DNA of 64,000 bases from Pyronema omphalodes (taxonomy: Eukaryota > Ascomycota > Pezizomycetes > Pezizales > Pyronemataceae). The stretch covers positions 620,001 through 684,000 of the forward strand of contig JAJJXM010000026.1 of the NCBI GenBank assembly GCA_024516155.1, read 5' to 3'. The notes under the pieces are model-generated. The model saw nothing but the letters and a program-made list of their open reading frames with translations. It did no database searches and had not been told where the DNA came from. Shown here piece after piece: positions 1 to 10,112 of the stretch; the stretch's first letter is position 1, and every line of letters begins with the position of its first letter. The position numbers and the translations under genes were made by a program.

Positions 1-480
1 GAAGCTGTGTAGTCTATGAGACTGGCGTTAGTATTTGTCTACGAGATTCATATGGATACCATATCATCGGTATTATTGAATGGTTAATATCGATAGTTGG
101 ATAGCTACCCGTCGGATAGACGGAGACCGTTATAGTATGGTATCAGGATTCATAATTGCAAATGAGCATCGGTCACGAATGTGAAGTGAAACACAGCACG
201 TAGCTGTTGATCGCCTGATATCGGATTGATTGATTGACTGGAGTTTGGGAATGCGTTTTACCTAACGGAGCCCAAGGGTTATTTTGAAAACAACCATCAA
301 GGAGGGAACCCATCGAGGAATTTCGTACCCAAAGAGATTTAGGGATAGTAGAACTTAATCTACCTAATCCATCCTGCCATATAACATTATAAGCTCACGT
401 GCTGTCACGACTGAGTTTCTCGAGCGGAATCGATTGAGTACTTACGTGGAATAAATTGTTTTTAAAAGCTAGTATACCAG
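1..480. other. Spacer, no gene seen
   Basis: AT-rich DNA with frequent stops on both strands. I see no gene, repeat or RNA here. The last ~20 bases hold a short AGTATACCAG stretch just before the 5S rRNA gene; a similar AGTATCAG precedes the second 5S copy, so it may be part of a Pol III upstream element. Confidence 0.5.
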
Positions 481-595
481 CTACGGTCATAGAATTATGA
501 ATACAACGCATCCCGTCCGCTCTGCGCTATTTAAGCATGATATCGTCCGGCTAGTACTGTCGTGGGTGACCAGACGGGAATCCCGGATACTGTAG
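481..595 (+). rRNA. 5S rRNA gene, copy 1
   Basis: A 115-nt unit with the hallmarks of fungal 5S rRNA. The ends CTACGGT (481-487) and ACTGTAG (589-595) pair as the 7-bp terminal helix, with one G-T wobble. The unit contains the conserved CATAG near the 5' end, CATCCCGTCCGCTC, an internal box A-like TTTAAGC, box C-like GTGGGTGACCAG, and GGGAATCCCGG near the 3' end. It is followed at once by TTTTTT, a Pol III terminator. 5S genes lying singly outside the rDNA array are usual in Pezizomycotina. Length is slightly under the usual 118-120 nt, so the exact ends may be off by one or two bases. It could be a transcribed gene or a recent pseudogene. Confidence 0.85.
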
Positions 596-1082
596 TTTTT
601 TGCCCTTAAAGCTCATGGACTTTTATTTTTGCCTGTGGGTACAATAGGTAGCAGTGTGTAGTTGGTGCTTTGTGTGGATCTCAAACATTATGTTGGTTTG
701 CCGTCATGAAAGGATTGTAATTTCACTGCAATGAAAGACCAAATAATATTCCATGAACGATATCAGCTTGTATAGTGCCTGCCTTCAAAAATCGGCAGTT
801 CATACAAATTAATGCATATTGTATGGAAATGCATTTACTTGTGACTCGAGCTGTTCAAACGCGGGAATCAGATATCTACTTGAGTCATACTCTGCAATTT
901 ATGACCCTCCATGGCCCGGAACTGCACCAAGCGGCAGAACCTATCACCATGCCGTACACATGACCTGCTCTAAGGACCAACCTAATTGAGCACTTACGCC
1001 GCAAGACAAAAAGAGAGGAACCTGATGAAAAGATGTACGAACGTGAGGTTGTCTGGTGGTGACAAAAAACAAGTGGCAAAAA
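596..1082. other. Spacer between convergent 5S genes
   Basis: About 490 bp between the two 5S copies. It opens with the T-run terminator of copy 1 and closes with the A-run (T-run on the minus strand) of copy 2; both share GTAGTTTTT(T)GCC. No gene is visible. Confidence 0.5.
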
Positions 1083-1197
1083 CTACAGTATCCGGGATTC
1101 CCGTCTGGTCACCCACGACAGTACTAGCCGGACGATATCATGCTTAAATAGCGCAGAGCGGACGGGATGCGTTGTATTCATGATTCTATGACCGTAG
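1083..1197 (-). rRNA. 5S rRNA gene, copy 2
   Basis: Same length as the 5S unit at 481-595 but on the other strand, so the two genes converge. By eye the only internal difference is one base near the 5' end: GAATCATG here against GAATTATG in copy 1. The terminal helix, box A-like and box C-like segments are all kept, and the unit ends in a T-run on the minus strand. The near-identity against dissimilar flanks suggests a recent duplication or concerted evolution. Confidence 0.85.
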
Positions 1198-3443
1198 CTG
1201 ATACTGTAGTCTTTAGTCAGTACATAATAAAAATTAAAAAACTCAGCGCTCGTTGACTGCAGGCGCAGTCTACTGGATTTAGTCAAAATTTTGCTTATCT
1301 GCCGAATACAAATAGAGAAACCGTAATGTATCAGTTCGATTCATGTAAAAAGGTAAGTCAGAGCAAACGAGATTAATATTAAAATTTATAGGGCATGTTA
1401 CCGACAGAAATCATGCTCTATGTATTACTGGGCTCGTTATTTCACAATTGAAGAAACAGTCATAGGTTGACAGGAAACAAATATATGTTCTCTGTATGTG
1501 ATTTCTATACATGTTCAATCGATATACTCAAAGAAACCCACTGAAAACAATACGAGCTGCGGTCATGAGAAAAGCTCATGCTAGAGATGACACAATGTAT
1601 CTCAAAGTTACCCTTCTTGGGTACCTTCTCTTCCGGAATTTGTGGTTCGCTGGTAGTATTATGATCTATAGCGGAAACGTGAATGAATTAATTAGCCTGA
1701 GGCTGTAGATTCTTTTGTCCTTCCCTCCTCATCCTTTTCTTTATCTTTATCGTCATTGCGGTTTTTTTATCTTCATCGCCTTACCAAGTCTTTCTGCTTC
1801 TTCATCTTCATCATTTTTGTCTTATTACGAGTATTGTTTTAGACTTGTCTCAATATGTGATTTTGTGTTTTGTAACAATTCGAAAAGCGTAATGCATGCC
1901 AAAGCTGATGATGGATGACGTGGGTAACTGTGTCGTGAACACAGCTCGTGCGTTGTCGGAGATTCCAGATCTTCTACGGGTAATAGAATAACTTTTAATT
2001 CTTACAATTAACGTGATACATAATCAAGGAGATGATCAAATTAAACAAATATTCTTTTCAAAACCCCCAAATCACCAAATATGACTCGCGGTCCTTGACT
2101 GCATCAGCACCTCATCGGGGTTAAATATGTATTATTGGATAGTATATTATAAGCACTTTAATAATGTGCTAGAAATAATTGTATTTCCATAATACGTCAT
2201 TTGATTCATCTTTGGCCGGTATGTTCCTCGACTAAATTATCAGGATTAACCGAGCATGAAATATTACCCGATTACTGACGTCGTGATTTGTTAGAGGGGC
2301 TTCGAGTTCTTGAAATGAAGCGAAAAGATAAACTGTATTTCAAGCATATTATTAGGATTGCTTGGTATCTACTCCTATGGTGTGGGCTGGGCTTCGCTTC
2401 GATGTATCCGGTATCATCGCAAGATAAACACTTATAAACGATGAGATATTGCATAGCTTTTGATTAATGTAAAGAAAATAATTGAAATTGGCTTTAATAT
2501 AACTTTTTTTAATATTTCAAGTCCTTTGCGTGCTAGAGTTATTCAGTCTCATTGCTGTGATGATCCTGAAGCTTCGTGACAATATGAGGTAAGTTTGACA
2601 GAGATTATGCTATTTTTATAGGTAGTATTGATCAAGAGGTTAGTTGAGGTATAATTCAATAAGTTGATACTTGTAAATTTATTTTTAGCATCGCCGGAGG
2701 CGATAAGTTATCATATGTGAAACGCGGATCCCACGAGGAGCGTATATATATGCCTATCCCGAACAGCCTGAGGTGGTCATCCAGTTATATAGTTATAATA
2801 CCTATATTTTCTGGAGAAAATTTAAAAGACTCTTAATGTGACAACTTACTTGTTATTGTGAAGTTTAACTGTAGTAAATACGGCTGATTTGTGTTGGCCA
2901 CTGTGAATTCTCGAGGGATCATTGATGATACTTTGATAGCACATGTGACTTGTGGGGTATAATAAATGAAGAACCATCAGCTTTTCAGTCTCGACTCCCT
3001 ATTGACAGTAGGTAGTTGGTGTGCCAAAAGTAGCCTCTTCTAAGAGCTCATTGGGACATAAGGAGGTGGTTAGTGTTCATAACTGTAGCGCTCCCCTAAG
3101 TCTCCTCAATAGAATCTGTGACGCAAGTACTCCCTGGCTGATTTATTCAAGTTATTCTCACTGTTAATTACCTCCAGTAATCTAAACTGGTTTATGAGAA
3201 ATAGATTTTTACAAGAGCCTATTGGGACATGATGAGATGGCTGTGGTCAGTGTTCAGAACTGTAGTGCCCCTTCAATCAGAAATATCCCCAAAGGAATAT
3301 GAAAGGAAGCTCCTTCTAGTAGTCTATCATCGTATCCTGAGGATTTTTTGTAGAAGATCAAGATTAGAAGAAGAAGAACATATATGGAGGAACTGACGGG
3401 TTAGTTGAATAGGAGAGCTACAGCAGTTTCTATGTGTACTAAG
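1198..3443. other. Gene-free AT-rich spacer
   Basis: No coding region can be supported; open frames are short and lack sense. It contains one diverged direct repeat (3042-3098 and 3213-3275, listed separately). Otherwise I see only AT-rich DNA. Confidence 0.5.
3042..3275 (+). repeat. Two diverged direct repeat copies
   Basis: Copies at about 3042-3098 and 3213-3275 share AGAGC, TATTGGGACAT-like, GTCAGTGTTCA-like and AACTGTAG blocks in the same order, about 170 bp apart. They look like an old tandem duplication or two remnants of one repeat family just upstream of the solo LTR. Confidence 0.5.
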
Positions 3444-3620
3444 TGTTAAAGGCCGCCTAGCTAGGGCTCTGGTATCTTAGCCGCACTTAGGGCTCATGTG
3501 GAGGTGGAGTTTCCACATTGGGTATATCTCTTCCTGTAGAACGCGTGGACTTAGATAATTACCGCATTCAATCGATTGTGTTCTCCACCTCCACTTTACT
3601 TTTTACTTTTTCGTTCAACA
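3444..3620. mobile_element. Solo LTR of a retrotransposon
   Basis: A 177-bp segment that begins TGTT and ends AACA, the standard LTR ends. It is flanked on both sides by the same 5-bp CTAAG (3439-3443 and 3621-3625), a perfect target-site duplication as made by an integrase. Inside are inverted GTGGAGGTGGAG (3498-3509) and CTCCACCTCCAC (3583-3594) blocks. No internal gag-pol sequence is next to it, so it is best read as a solo LTR left by recombination between the two LTRs of a Ty1/copia-like or similar element. The superfamily cannot be told from the LTR alone, and its orientation is not known. Confidence 0.65.
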
Positions 3621-3625
3621 CTAAG

Positions 3626-6600
3626 AATGGCTGAAGATTCGCGATACGTAGCCGGAATTGCGGCGCTGTGAAATATCGGAACTGCGGTAAGCCGGTTCAG
3701 GTCTAGAAATGGACCATGGCGATTCTGCCTTGTAGGTTATAATGCTTGGTTTAAGGCTTAGGCAAAATGTTTTCGTTTTTCCCCGGGGTTCGCCACCGAA
3801 AATACCCATATTCCCAATGATATACCTCCACCAACACAAATTTGACAAATTTATTCTGCTTTAAGAAGCTCGTTAAGTCTGTAGATATTAAATTCCAAGT
3901 GTTTTTCGTTTAAAAATAATGCATCGGTGGCGAAGAAAAAGCTGTGCCACGTGATGTGTATTTTGCTACTATGCGGAATTTGTATGAGAAATGACGTGAT
4001 TACTTGCCACGAGCATACATAACTTCACTGTTCTTCTCGTTAAACAACAAGATATTTTTGCACTAGTATAATCTCGCAGTATGTTCTTCTTTGAGTGATT
4101 CAAAGGCCTTCTTGCAGGGGACAAAATTCTCCAACTTCAGGTTATGATACATGAAGAGCGATTGCAACTACGTCTGGTTCGATGGCGTCAAATCACAAGC
4201 AACAAATATGCGCCGCAATTGTGGATATAATTACATACAAAACATTTTATGCAGCATCTCCACTCGTTAATAAAGTGTTAATTTACATTCATAAATTACA
4301 TCCAAGTTGTTATGATGTGATGTTGTGCAACGTGCAAAACGAGGTTCAAATCACGTTGCACAGAAACTTCTGTTCCGCAACTGTACATATTCCAGAAGAT
4401 AACTGAATAGACCGATCCGGCAGTTGCATAATTCGTCCTGAGATTAATTATGAATGCATTTTTTTATTCGGTCACCGGTGAAGGTTGAATTAGATTATCA
4501 TGTTGCCTCCTCATGTAGGGTTCAATTGGATCACTGGCTGGCTATCATAAGTGATGGTTTATGATTGCTAACAAACTTACGCGATACCTGTTTAGTTTTA
4601 GTCGCTGGTAAGTAAGCTAGCAAGCCTCACGTGTGTCCTTACCATCCGAAAGCATTCTGTAAACAATATCGCAATATTGCCAGCGCCTATAGATTCTCGG
4701 TGTCCAGATCTATATGGAATCGCCCGAATTACTAACTCGTATCTTCTAGCGTACGTCATAACCTTACGGCTGGGAAAGTTAATGAGAAATAAACCAATAA
4801 ATCAATCACATCTTCTAGTGTAGCCCTTTAATCATATTCACGGTGATGGTGAAGAGCCCAACTGCACTTCAGTCGGCTTGAGCAATCGAGCAAGTTTGTA
4901 ATATGTTCGCTAAGCAGTCATTTTACTTTCTAGCCGACAATAAACGTCAATATTCTCTTCACGATTTTATTTCCCTCGCAATTTCACATCATTTGTTTCA
5001 TAAATTTGTTTCCGGAAACATTCCGTTTCACAGGGTGTCACGTAAAATCTACGTTATCGCTTACGTTAGCGTCTCGGAGGCTCCAGCCCTAGTCCGAGCC
5101 GTTTTGGGCCTTCGGAGCCGAGTCGGGCCGTTATGCTCACACCATCCGTGACGAATCAAGACCTACTCCGAGACTCAGCTCCAGCGTACATAACCGCTCC
5201 CCTGACTATGTCATGCATGATACTGTAGGGTTTCTGTATACATAGGGATATCGCATGCACAACCAAAAACGTCAACCTATAATTGTTTTTTCATGTGCGA
5301 GATGTTTTCTCGTCGGTGAGAATCCTCTGGAAGACTATTGAAGATATGTTTAATACGATGTCATCAGTCTGTTGGGTTGCCGGTCTTGCCTCGACCTATC
5401 GGCGACAATGCACATCCGCTCTTGCTCACATTTCCGTGAGTCTAGACTTCTGTATCTGAGTGAAGGTTTAAGATATTTTATTTAAACCCGATTATTATTT
5501 TTACAAAAGTTATACAACGTTTGCGGAATGTGTGCAGAAACAACACTGCGGTAATCTCGTCGTTCTCCGCGGTCGTTACAACTAGTTGGATATAACAACG
5601 CAGATCACCGAAAAGTGACTCACAACAAAAGAAGGTGATACCATGCTTGCTGGATTGCCTTCAGGCTTCTATAACGTGGTATCTTTAAATTTATCATATA
5701 TATTTGCTTATTATGTGTTCATCCAGCCTGATCGACTTGCTCGGTTATGCATGCGGATAATGTGAAGGGAAGGTATCACTAGTCATGTCTAATCACTCGT
5801 AGAGATGTGGGTCGTCACTGGTGCTGGTCTCCACCATAATCAAGGAATACAGGTAACCGAAACCTTTCGAAACCTGCTTCACAAAAAGTGCACAGACAGA
5901 TGATTAAACAGAACAAAGTATTTCAATCTCATCTCTTGATGAACGGTAAGGAGCTCGGTGGTTCGGTAATGAAAAAATCTCCGACATTGGACCAAAGCGC
6001 TGCGGCCCGGTTATCATTGTCGGTACGTCACGACCACATTGCTAGTCTCATGTTGTATTCGGAAGACAAATTCGGTTGAAGTTATACTTTGGAGGAATCG
6101 TACGATTCTTGGTATTGTTTGTCGTAAGTGAATGTTTCTTTTTCAAAGCATACTAACTTGGTATTCATCGGTAAGATATCTGGGCTACACGCTGTGGCGC
6201 TTCACGGCGTCGACTATCAAGTCAGAATGTACCGCGATGGCGCGTAAGAACGGGTTTTCAGCCTTGCGGGAGGTATTCTAACTGCTTAGATACTTACAGA
6301 TCTAGCTGGTTTGGAAATGCACTGTTCTTTCGTCTTTCGATTAGTGAAGTAGGCAACAGCAGCCATTGGTAGCAATCATCACAGCTTTTGGGCCTCTGTG
6401 GTGGACAACCACGATATACGTTTTTGGTCAAGTTTGGGAGTTTGGACACATACGGAGATGAAAATGGGGATCTTTCATTGTTTGGGAAGTACAGTACCTT
6501 ACTAGATTGCAAAGTGCGGGGTTCCAAAAAACTAAGTGAGCGGCGATGCATTAGAGATTGTCGCTCACTATATGCATGCTTAAATTTCCTCCCCGCATAA

Positions 6601-8372
6601 TACATGGATTTTTCTGTGTAGGCGCAGCTGTGCCTGAGTACCGGAATGAATATCTTTTGTCTTGAAAAGCGGGGTAATTTTGGGAAGATGTTTTTCATTT
6701 GAAGTCATGCGGCTTTTGTTTGGTAACTTTGTTTTTGCGGTGCACGTGTTACGGAACGTACCTGCGTTTATGCACATGATGGCACGCGAAACCATAACCA
6801 TAACCCTAACTTCTAATCCACACGGCAACCTCCATCGTCAGTTCCTCAACGCACTGCGCGCTCTCGTTCTCAGACTTCACGCATCTACCCATTTGAATGT
6901 GCTATGAACCAGTCAGTCATATATTCCTTTTGATCATCTATTGTCGCACTGTACATCTTGACTTCTTTTTTACAATGATCAACCTCACAGCAGGTCTGGA
7001 ACAAAGAATGCCCGTCATTTTATGTCAACACACACAAAGTTCCGACAGCATGGTCCATCACTTACTTGCAGTGCCGATCGTTATAAGCCAAGGCCAATTT
7101 TGCCGCACATCAGGACCAGAAAATGTACCTCTTCATCGTTCCATTCTCAAATCGTACTCTTGTGCACTGGATCTTTCTTATGTGGAGGACTGTGAGTTTT
7201 TGCGATGTAGATTCGAGCTTGTACAAAGCAGCAGAGAGCTTCCGTCCAGAGAGGTTCCATGCCATAGATTCGGAAGCCCACAGCTCTAAAATCTTGGAGC
7301 TTTGTCGTAGTTCGATTTTGGGCCAACTTGGCTGCTGTTGGCGCCGTGGCCTAAATGCTGGACCGGTGACTAAGAGAGTTGGTGTCCGAGCACTGAGCAC
7401 CGGCTGTGAACTACCGTAGTCGCACATGACGATAAGAAGCCGTTAGTCCGTGCGCAAAAAGATAGGCGAAATGTGAGCTGCTCTTCATTGCCGCGTTGAG
7501 GAAAGCGAGTCAATGGAACCCTTCTAGAAAAGGGGTCTCACCCCTTTTGGAGCCATCGGATGATTTTTGGATTCGTCCACTTGGGAATACCTGCAGCTTT
7601 GCACGGGCACTGATGAAAAAAAAAAAATGAAGAAAAAAAATTAAACGTCAACAAAAACATTTCAGACGGTTTTGCGCATGTGAAGTCTATGGTGGGCGGA
7701 ACCATGACATCACGTTACTGCTGCTCATTATGAACCCGTACCTGGGTTTTGATTGCGTTTGACATCGATCAGCAGCTCCTAGTATGACTAGTCATTTCAA
7801 GAAATTGCAACGTCATATATGGTGCCTCACCAAACATATGTACATGTATGTTGGCTGCGCCTATTTACACTATGGAGCGCCATCCAGCATAACTTCGAGT
7901 CCAAGCCCCATTTCCTTAGAGGATTTTGTTAGTCCCTGGAGCTTGTCCCTAAAGATTCATCCGAGATCAAGCTTCCCGTTTGTATCTATGTGCCATCGGG
8001 GAGCTCGAGCTGGCGAAAGCTGCTGGTTCCGGGAATGAGATTGAGTTACTCGAGATCTCGCACAAACGAGCTGCGCAGTGATGCCCTCAGATCTATGTTA
8101 TCTCAAAAATCCCGATGTCAATGCCCGAGCTCTCTGTTTTCCGGTCAACGTTTCAAACCAGTGTTTGATGTTTCTCTCATCTTTCCTAGATATCTCAACC
8201 GTGCACTGCCTCGGACAACTGAACGGTGTGAATCTTCCAAGCATCCATTCCGAGGATTGATGACGAGGCGAAGGGAAGGTGGACGCGTTTGCACTGTCTC
8301 TGAGATACTTTACTCACAAGCCGTCAGATGTAGGAAACCATCTTCTCGTCGTAGTCAAGAGTACTATGCCTT
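3626..8372. other. Gene-free spacer
   Basis: About 4.7 kb without a supportable gene. Several overlapping open frames near 6.3-7.4 kb and 8.0-8.5 kb occur on both strands and carry no recognisable domain. Around 5070-5210 there is a locally GC-rich stretch with repeated GAGCCGAGTCGG-type blocks that may be transposon debris. A short CCATAACCCTAAC at about 6798-6810 resembles a single telomere repeat but is not an array. Confidence 0.45.
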
Positions 8373-8584
8373 TTGCTTTACCTTCGTAGCGAAAATGGTA
8401 CGGAGTTGTCCGGCGGACCGATGGAATGGTGCCGGACAGAACACAGACATCAAAGCAACACACCAAGCAACACCAACACAACGTGTGTGTGTGTGGGTGC
8501 GTGCCCCCATGGAGTGATCCAAACTCAGGATCGCACTCGTATCCCTGGGGCCAAAGGGCAAGGAAAAGCGGGCGAGAATACTTT

Positions 8585-8592
8585 CATAAATA
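8585..8592 (+). promoter_or_regulatory. TATA-like box of the N-rich repeat protein gene
   Basis: CATAAATA lies about 170 bp upstream of the ATG at 8763 and is followed by a long CT-rich leader with repeated ACACTC blocks, the usual layout of a strongly expressed filamentous-fungal promoter and 5' leader. The transcription start would lie near 8615-8650. Inferred from position only. Confidence 0.4.
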
Positions 8593-8762
8593 CCCTCGAG
8601 TCCTCTCCGACATTTTCGATCCTCATCCCACACTCGCTTCACACTCACTCACCAGCTCCTACAGCTTCACACTCGCTAAACGCCTGTCGTTCACGCTCCC
8701 TATATTATACTTTAATCTTTAATTTCGAAGTTTACTTCTCCAAACAAACACACAAATTCAAA

Positions 8763-10112
8763 ATGGTTGCCATCAAGAACCTCGCTGTCATTGCTTTCGC
8801 CGCCGTCGCCATGGCCGCTCCTATGCCCAAGGTCGACCTTAGCAGCACCAACGTTTCCAACAACGGAAACAACAACAAGGTCGGATTCTTCGGAGACTCT
8901 ACCACCAACGTTGGAAACAACAACAACGTTGGAAACAACGCCCACGTTGCCCGTGCCATTGATGCCTCCATGACCAGCGTCTCCAACAACCTCAACAACA
9001 ACGTCATTGGATCCACCGGAAACACCGCTATCAACCTCCTCAACGGAAACAACGCTGGAAACAATGCCCACGTTGCCCGTGATGTCGATGCTTCCAAGAC
9101 CAACGTTTCTGACAACTTGAACGGAAACAAGATCGGATCTGAGGGAGACTGGACTCTCAACGCTGCCAACAACAACAACGTTGGAAATGACGCCACTGTT
9201 CTCGGAGCCCGTGACATTGATGCCTCCAAGACCAACGTCTCCGGCAACGGAAACGACAACAAGATCGGATTCTTCGGAGACTCCACCATCAACGCTGGAA
9301 ACAACAACAACGCTGGAAACAATGTCCACGTTGCCCGTGACATCGATGCTTCCAAGACCAACGTCTCTGGCAACGGAAACGGTAACTTCATTGGATCTCA
9401 GGGAGACTGGACTTTGAACGCTGCCAACAACAACAACGTTGGAAACGACGCCACTGTCCTCGGAGCCCGTGGAATTGATGCTTCCGGCACCAACGTTTCC
9501 AACAACGGCAACGGTAACTTCATCGGAACCCAGGGAAACTCTGAGATCAACGCCCTTAACAACAACAACGCTGGAAACAACGCCCACGTTGCCCGTGCTA
9601 TTGATGCCTCCATGACCAACATCTCCAACAACCTTAACAACAACGTCATTGGATCCACCGGAAACACCGCTATCAACCTCGCCAACGGAAACAACGTTGG
9701 AAACGACGCCACCATCCTCGGAGCTCGTGACATTGATGCTTCCAGCACCAACGTTTCCAACAACGGCAACGGTAACTTCATTGGAACCCAGGGAAACACT
9801 GAGATCAACGCCCTTAACAACAACAACGCTGGAAACAACGCCCACGTTGCCCGTGACATTGACGCCTCCAAGACCAACGTCTCCGGTAACGGAAACGACA
9901 ACAAGATCGGATTCTTCGGAGACTCCACCATCAACGCTGGAAACAACAACAACGTCGGAAACAATGCCAAGGTTGCCCGTGACATTGATGCTTCCAAGAC
10001 CGCCGTCACTGACAACTTGAACGGAAACTTCATCGGAACCGCTGGAAACACCGTCATCAACGCCGCCAACGGAAACAACGTCCTCAACGGTGCCACCGTC
10101 GGACGCCAGTAA
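8763..10112 (+). CDS. Secreted protein of ten Asn-rich 42-44-residue repeats
   Basis: A 449-residue, intronless protein. The start is the ATG at 8763 (context TTCAAAATGG); the open frame runs upstream to about 8373 but that part is leader. Residues 1-19 form a signal peptide ending AMAA. From residue 24 to the stop the whole protein is ten tandem repeats (seven of 42 and three of 44 residues) of the form IDASKTNVS-x-N-x-N-x-N-x-IG-xx-GD, then a second half x-x-x-N-x-x-NxNN-x-GN-x-x-x-V-AR. There is no Cys, Asn dominates, and each repeat has exactly one Arg, always at its end (VAR, LGAR or VGR). The regular N-x-N and hydrophobic alternation fits a beta-solenoid with Asn ladders or a functional amyloid; equal Arg spacing could also allow cleavage into ~42-mers, but these are not dibasic Kex2 sites. 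Codons are strongly biased (Asn almost only AAC, Gly GGA, Arg CGT), implying high expression. No family is recognised; function unknown, probably wall- or surface-associated. Confidence 0.9.
   Translation: MVAIKNLAVIAFAAVAMAAPMPKVDLSSTNVSNNGNNNKVGFFGDSTTNVGNNNNVGNNAHVARAIDASMTSVSNNLNNNVIGSTGNTAINLLNGNNAGNNAHVARDVDASKTNVSDNLNGNKIGSEGDWTLNAANNNNVGNDATVLGARDIDASKTNVSGNGNDNKIGFFGDSTINAGNNNNAGNNVHVARDIDASKTNVSGNGNGNFIGSQGDWTLNAANNNNVGNDATVLGARGIDASGTNVSNNGNGNFIGTQGNSEINALNNNNAGNNAHVARAIDASMTNISNNLNNNVIGSTGNTAINLANGNNVGNDATILGARDIDASSTNVSNNGNGNFIGTQGNTEINALNNNNAGNNAHVARDIDASKTNVSGNGNDNKIGFFGDSTINAGNNNNVGNNAKVARDIDASKTAVTDNLNGNFIGTAGNTVINAANGNNVLNGATVGRQ
8832..10109 (+). repeat. Ten tandem ~126-132-bp coding repeats
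   Basis: The DNA coding residues 24-449 of the N-rich secreted protein is ten head-to-tail units, seven of 126 bp and three of 132 bp. Units fall in subtypes: 3 and 5 share GDWTLNAANN and a six-base insertion giving LGAR; 4 and 9 share KIGFFGDSTINAGNN; 6 and 8 share FIGTQGN; 2 and 7 share NNVIGSTGN. The mixed order of subtypes points to duplication of blocks of two or more units. Copy number is likely to vary between isolates. Confidence 0.9.

Noticed and set aside
6791..6810. Telomere-like CCATAACCATAACCCTAAC
   Set aside because: Only one true CCCTAA unit; no array, so not evidence for an interstitial telomere.
7310..7420. Possible tRNA-like segment near GGCGCCGTGGCCTAAATG
   Set aside because: No consistent T arm or acceptor pairing could be formed.
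8712..9845. Long minus-strand frames (377, 219 and 232 codons) opposite the N-rich gene
   Set aside because: They are antisense readings of a repetitive, codon-biased gene; the plus strand has the signal peptide, start context and sensible composition.
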